From positions 622,501 through 686,500 of the forward strand of contig OZ018409.1 in the NCBI GenBank assembly GCA_963969595.1: a stretch of 64,000 nucleotides of DNA, read 5' to 3'. How positions within the stretch are numbered: position 1 is the stretch's first letter; each line of letters starts with the position of its first letter. Shown here in pieces: positions 61,601 to 64,000 of the stretch. The position numbers and the translations under genes were made by a program. The stretch is from Neckera pumila. Taxonomy: Eukaryota > Streptophyta > Bryopsida > Hypnales > Neckeraceae. The notes under the pieces were generated by a model. The model made no database searches. It was given only the letters and a program-made list of their open reading frames with translations, and had not been told where the DNA came from.

Positions 61601-61694
61601 GCTCCATCGACGCAGCGACATCGTGATCCTTGCGCTTGGGATTGTAGTCCACCGCTGCGGTACCCATAGCCTCCTGTCTGTCTTCTCCAAACAT
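58691..61694 (-). CDS. ROCK1: Nucleotide-sugar transporter, ROCK1 type, 7 exons
   Basis: Exons 61,694-61,507; 60,979-60,931; 60,585-60,359; 60,116-59,915; 59,643-59,500; 59,362-59,288; 58,852-58,691. All are GT-AG and in phase; 1,047 nt, 348 residues. Hallmarks: TLQYGVQPLISKRFTG, SLKASASPAAIYALQNTLLQ, LDSLTFSLLNQTK, the QQIGALVLLLIAAMLLS helix, SGLASTLCQWAAQ, YLMTVEMSTYGSLVLL, NAFGGILVGLVTQYSGGIKK and GKSPSSYAIAALPLVVSS. This is the NST/CMP-sialic acid transporter family with about ten membrane helices; the closest plant type I know is ROCK1 (UDP-GlcNAc/UDP-GalNAc, ER). ER or Golgi sugar-nucleotide antiport is inferred. Start 61,694 (MFGEDRQEAMGTAAV); an inner ATG at 61,667 is equally possible. 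A lysine-containing tail (FPYRAKPKTA) follows the last helix. The gene is divergent from the oxygenase. Confidence 0.92.
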
Positions 61695-62225
61695 TCACAT
61701 ACACACAGCAGACCTCTAAATGCTCGAAGACTCTCTGTGCAGGACTTTCTCATCCTCTGTTCTCATCACAGAATACCACTTATTCATCCATTCTTCCAAA
61801 ACACTCCTTATAGTTTTGGACAGAGGATAAGTTAAAAGAGAATTTTCTGTTGAACCAGTCATGACACCCAAGTCCTGAAACCAATGGATCTCAACTAAGG
61901 CTGACTGATCGTCATTCCCAATTTCACACCCCTCCGCTTCCAGTTCGAAGCCGTCGCTCTGCTCGTACCACAGAATTGTTCAGAGAGTAAGAATTTAGGG
62001 TTTCTGCTCTGAATACCACTTCCACCTTTGCATCAATTTTTGCATGCAGTTTCCATGCACCTCTTTCGTCCAGTTTGGTAGCTTAGCACCCCGATTGAAT
62101 TCGAGTTAATTCTGTAACCCCTTGAGATTTATTGTTTCTTACGCATGTTTTTTCCCACGCAGGAAGGCAGGCCTGGAAAGAGACTTAAATAAGTTGAATT
62201 GGGTTATCGTGTTCGCTCTGTCGCC
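61695..62225. promoter_or_regulatory. Shared promoter region of divergent transporter and oxygenase genes
   Basis: About 530 bp between the two start codons on opposite strands. It contains TTAGGGTTT at about 61,996 (telo-box type) and TTTAAAT/TTAAATAA-like stretches near 62,185 that could serve the oxygenase. No strong TATA box, as in many plant housekeeping promoters. Confidence 0.45.
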
Positions 62226-64000
62226 ATGACCACATTCGATTCTGTTCCTATCATAGGTGCGCACTTCTGCTTACATCTTGCCAACCTCTGGTGGATATTT
62301 ATTATTAGTGGTCATCTAGTGTCCATTTCTTCGTTTGAAATTAGACTTTGCTTCCTTCGTAAAGAAGTCCTGCTCATGGCTGCAGTCGTTGTGCGGGGAG
62401 CACAGATGTGGAACCTCTGGTGCGGATGAAGCGGGACGAGGGCATGGCCGAAGATCCCGGGGTAAGGGATGTGGTGCGCCAGCTTGACCTTGCATGCCGC
62501 CACATGGGATTCTTCTACGTGGTATGCAACTCTGTTGGTTTTCGTTTTCTCATTTGCAAGCGTGGCTTGTGAATTTTGCACTTTGAAACCATCTTTTTTG
62601 ATGCGTTTGTGAAAAGATCCACTTGAGCTCTACGGATCGCAAGGTTTCAGCATTTGTGGTTATATGTGAAGAATTGAAGATAGAGTACCAGGGCTTGAAT
62701 TTTCCTTGTTCATCATCAGATTTGGATTGATGTAGAGCGGACATGGAGTTCCTCCCGAGTTGTGTCAAGCTGTTCTCGACGTGGGCCATGAGTTCTTCAC
62801 TCAACCGGAATCCCAGAAGCTGCGCATTGGCATGAGTAGCGCCTCGGGTTTCAGGTTGTTCACCAATCTGGGTTGATTGCTATCTGAATTCTATCACCAG
62901 GACAATATCGCATTTCAAAATGAAGAACCAGTATGGCCTGTGTCGTTTGCACAATTGTCTTGTTTGCTTGATTGAATTTGGTAAATTTTTAAGTTGGTAT
63001 CCCTATTTTCTATTTGAGGATAAAAATGATTACGAATTTTGAAGGTCTGAATCCCATGCACCACTTCCCTGTTGAGGGCTTCTTGACAGTACCTTGTGTC
63101 CCTTGGCCCTCACGGTTTAGGAGAACTCATATCTCCCCTATATTCAGTACTTTCCAACGATGAAAATACTTTATAATGCAACAATCTCATGCAATTACCT
63201 CCGTTCACTTCGGTTTGTTCGGGCTCTTCGACAATACATAGAGTGTCCATTAGGTCCTCCGTTGTGGGATATCTCAGAACGGCAAAAAAAACGAAGAAGC
63301 AAACAGTCTTCTGGAAATAATAGAGGAGGCTGACCCAACTACAGCAGTGGCAACTAGGGTCTTAGAATGAACAGTTATTTGAGATCATGTGTTCTCTGCC
63401 CCAGGCTTTACCAGTAAATGAAGGAGCTACCTCTATTCAGTTCTTTTGAAACTACCTCTTCTCTTGGTACCGAAGACTTGGTGTAGTTACGAAATCTTAT
63501 GCTGGTTGTGGGATGTGTGAAGGCAGAGGATACCAGAAGCTGGGAGAGAATATCACAAAGGGTGTTCCCGACCAGCATGAGGCTATTGATGTATGAAACT
63601 GCAGAATCTCTCTTACTTTGAGCAGGCCAGTAGTGCGGTTTTAAATGTCATATTCCTAGCTCCAATTTCACTGCCATACTGATCTCGTATGATGTAGACT
63701 ATTAGTACTACACTTTCCGAGTTCGCTTCTTTCATTCATCGTTACTTCACTTCAATGTAAGAGTGATTATCGCTTGACTTCATTTTGCCAGTACTTCAAG
63801 GAGTTTGAACCGACAAAGCCATTGTCGAAGTCGGAGAATCCTCTCATAGGCCTCAATCAGTGGTAAGCATTCGGCAAATCAATTCAGCATCCCTTTGCTC
63901 TTGGATGTAAAAATTTCTGTCATATCTCGATCAAGAATTCAAAGCACCTGTGGCGTGAGCTGTCTATTATTGAGTACTTTCAGTCTATTTGCAGTGAGGT
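62226..64000 (+). CDS. 2-oxoglutarate/Fe(II)-dependent oxygenase, 5' part (window ends in gene)
   Basis: Exons 62,226-62,256; 62,406-62,521; 62,736-62,854; 63,527-63,590; 63,792-63,862; the next exon begins at 63,995 or 63,999. All junctions are GT-AG and keep frame. The peptide starts MTTFDSVPIID, then VRDVVRQLDLACRHMGFFYV, SGHGVPPELCQAVLDVGHEF, SSASGFR-GYQKLGENITKG, and YFKEFEPTKPLSKSENPLIG. This is the N-terminal (DIOX_N) half of plant isopenicillin N synthase-like dioxygenases; the HxD...H iron site lies beyond the window. The RGYQ...GxN and DQHEAIDYFKEF motifs match the plant subgroup of unknown substrate rather than gibberellin or ACC oxidases. ATG 62,226 is the only one that fits the first donor. 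Cytosolic role presumed. Confidence 0.88.

Overview
The window is nuclear DNA from a land plant. Two genes in the right third are split by GT-AG introns and encode plant housekeeping proteins, and the mobile DNA is of plant type: a hAT transposase, CACTA elements, an En/Spm-like gene, SINE-like repeats and mariner-like MITEs. Long AT-rich deserts and decayed lineage-specific transposon proteins suggest a large, repeat-rich genome (fern, lycophyte or gymnosperm grade). The species cannot be named from the sequence.

Layout. (1) 1-24,100: AT-rich DNA with diverged repeats in direct orientation. It carries four intronless, decayed reading frames: a protein kinase-like gene (minus), two related transposon-type genes E1 (minus) and E2 (plus, with a RING-H2 finger), and a hAT transposase (plus). 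Each is preceded by a GC-rich island of GGTCGG repeats, then a TATA-like box, then a leader of about 230-290 bp. A fifth island has no gene. A degenerate satellite of about 128 bp lies at 8,460-10,740. (2) 24,102-25,243: a complete non-autonomous CACTA element holding a long hairpin and a SINE. (3) 25,744-30,000: a plus-strand ORF fragment and transposon gene copy A (minus). (4) 30,057-47,097: a plus-strand En/Spm-like gene split by a 14,056-bp element (31,063-45,118) with 15-bp terminal inverted repeats and an 8-bp target duplication. That element carries a decayed transposase I cannot place in a superfamily, a second transposon gene (copy B) nested in the transposase, a ribosomal protein bL9 pseudogene and duplicated coiled-coil exons. 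(5) 47,100-53,700: AT-rich DNA with two mariner-like MITEs, a 114-bp perfect palindrome and a long (AAAC)n array. (6) 53,731-56,593: an 11-exon ProX-type (YbaK/aa-tRNA deacylase) gene. (7) 58,691-61,694: a 7-exon ROCK1-type nucleotide-sugar transporter. (8) 62,226-end: the 5' part of a 2-oxoglutarate/Fe(II) oxygenase, divergent from the transporter.

The two complete host genes and the partial oxygenase look intact, and every junction I chose keeps the reading frame. The transposon genes are nearly all broken, mainly by in-frame stop codons with few frameshifts. The two most unusual observations are the shared GGTCGG island/TATA/leader module in front of unrelated transposon-type genes, and the 14-kb element with its unclassified DDE-like transposase.
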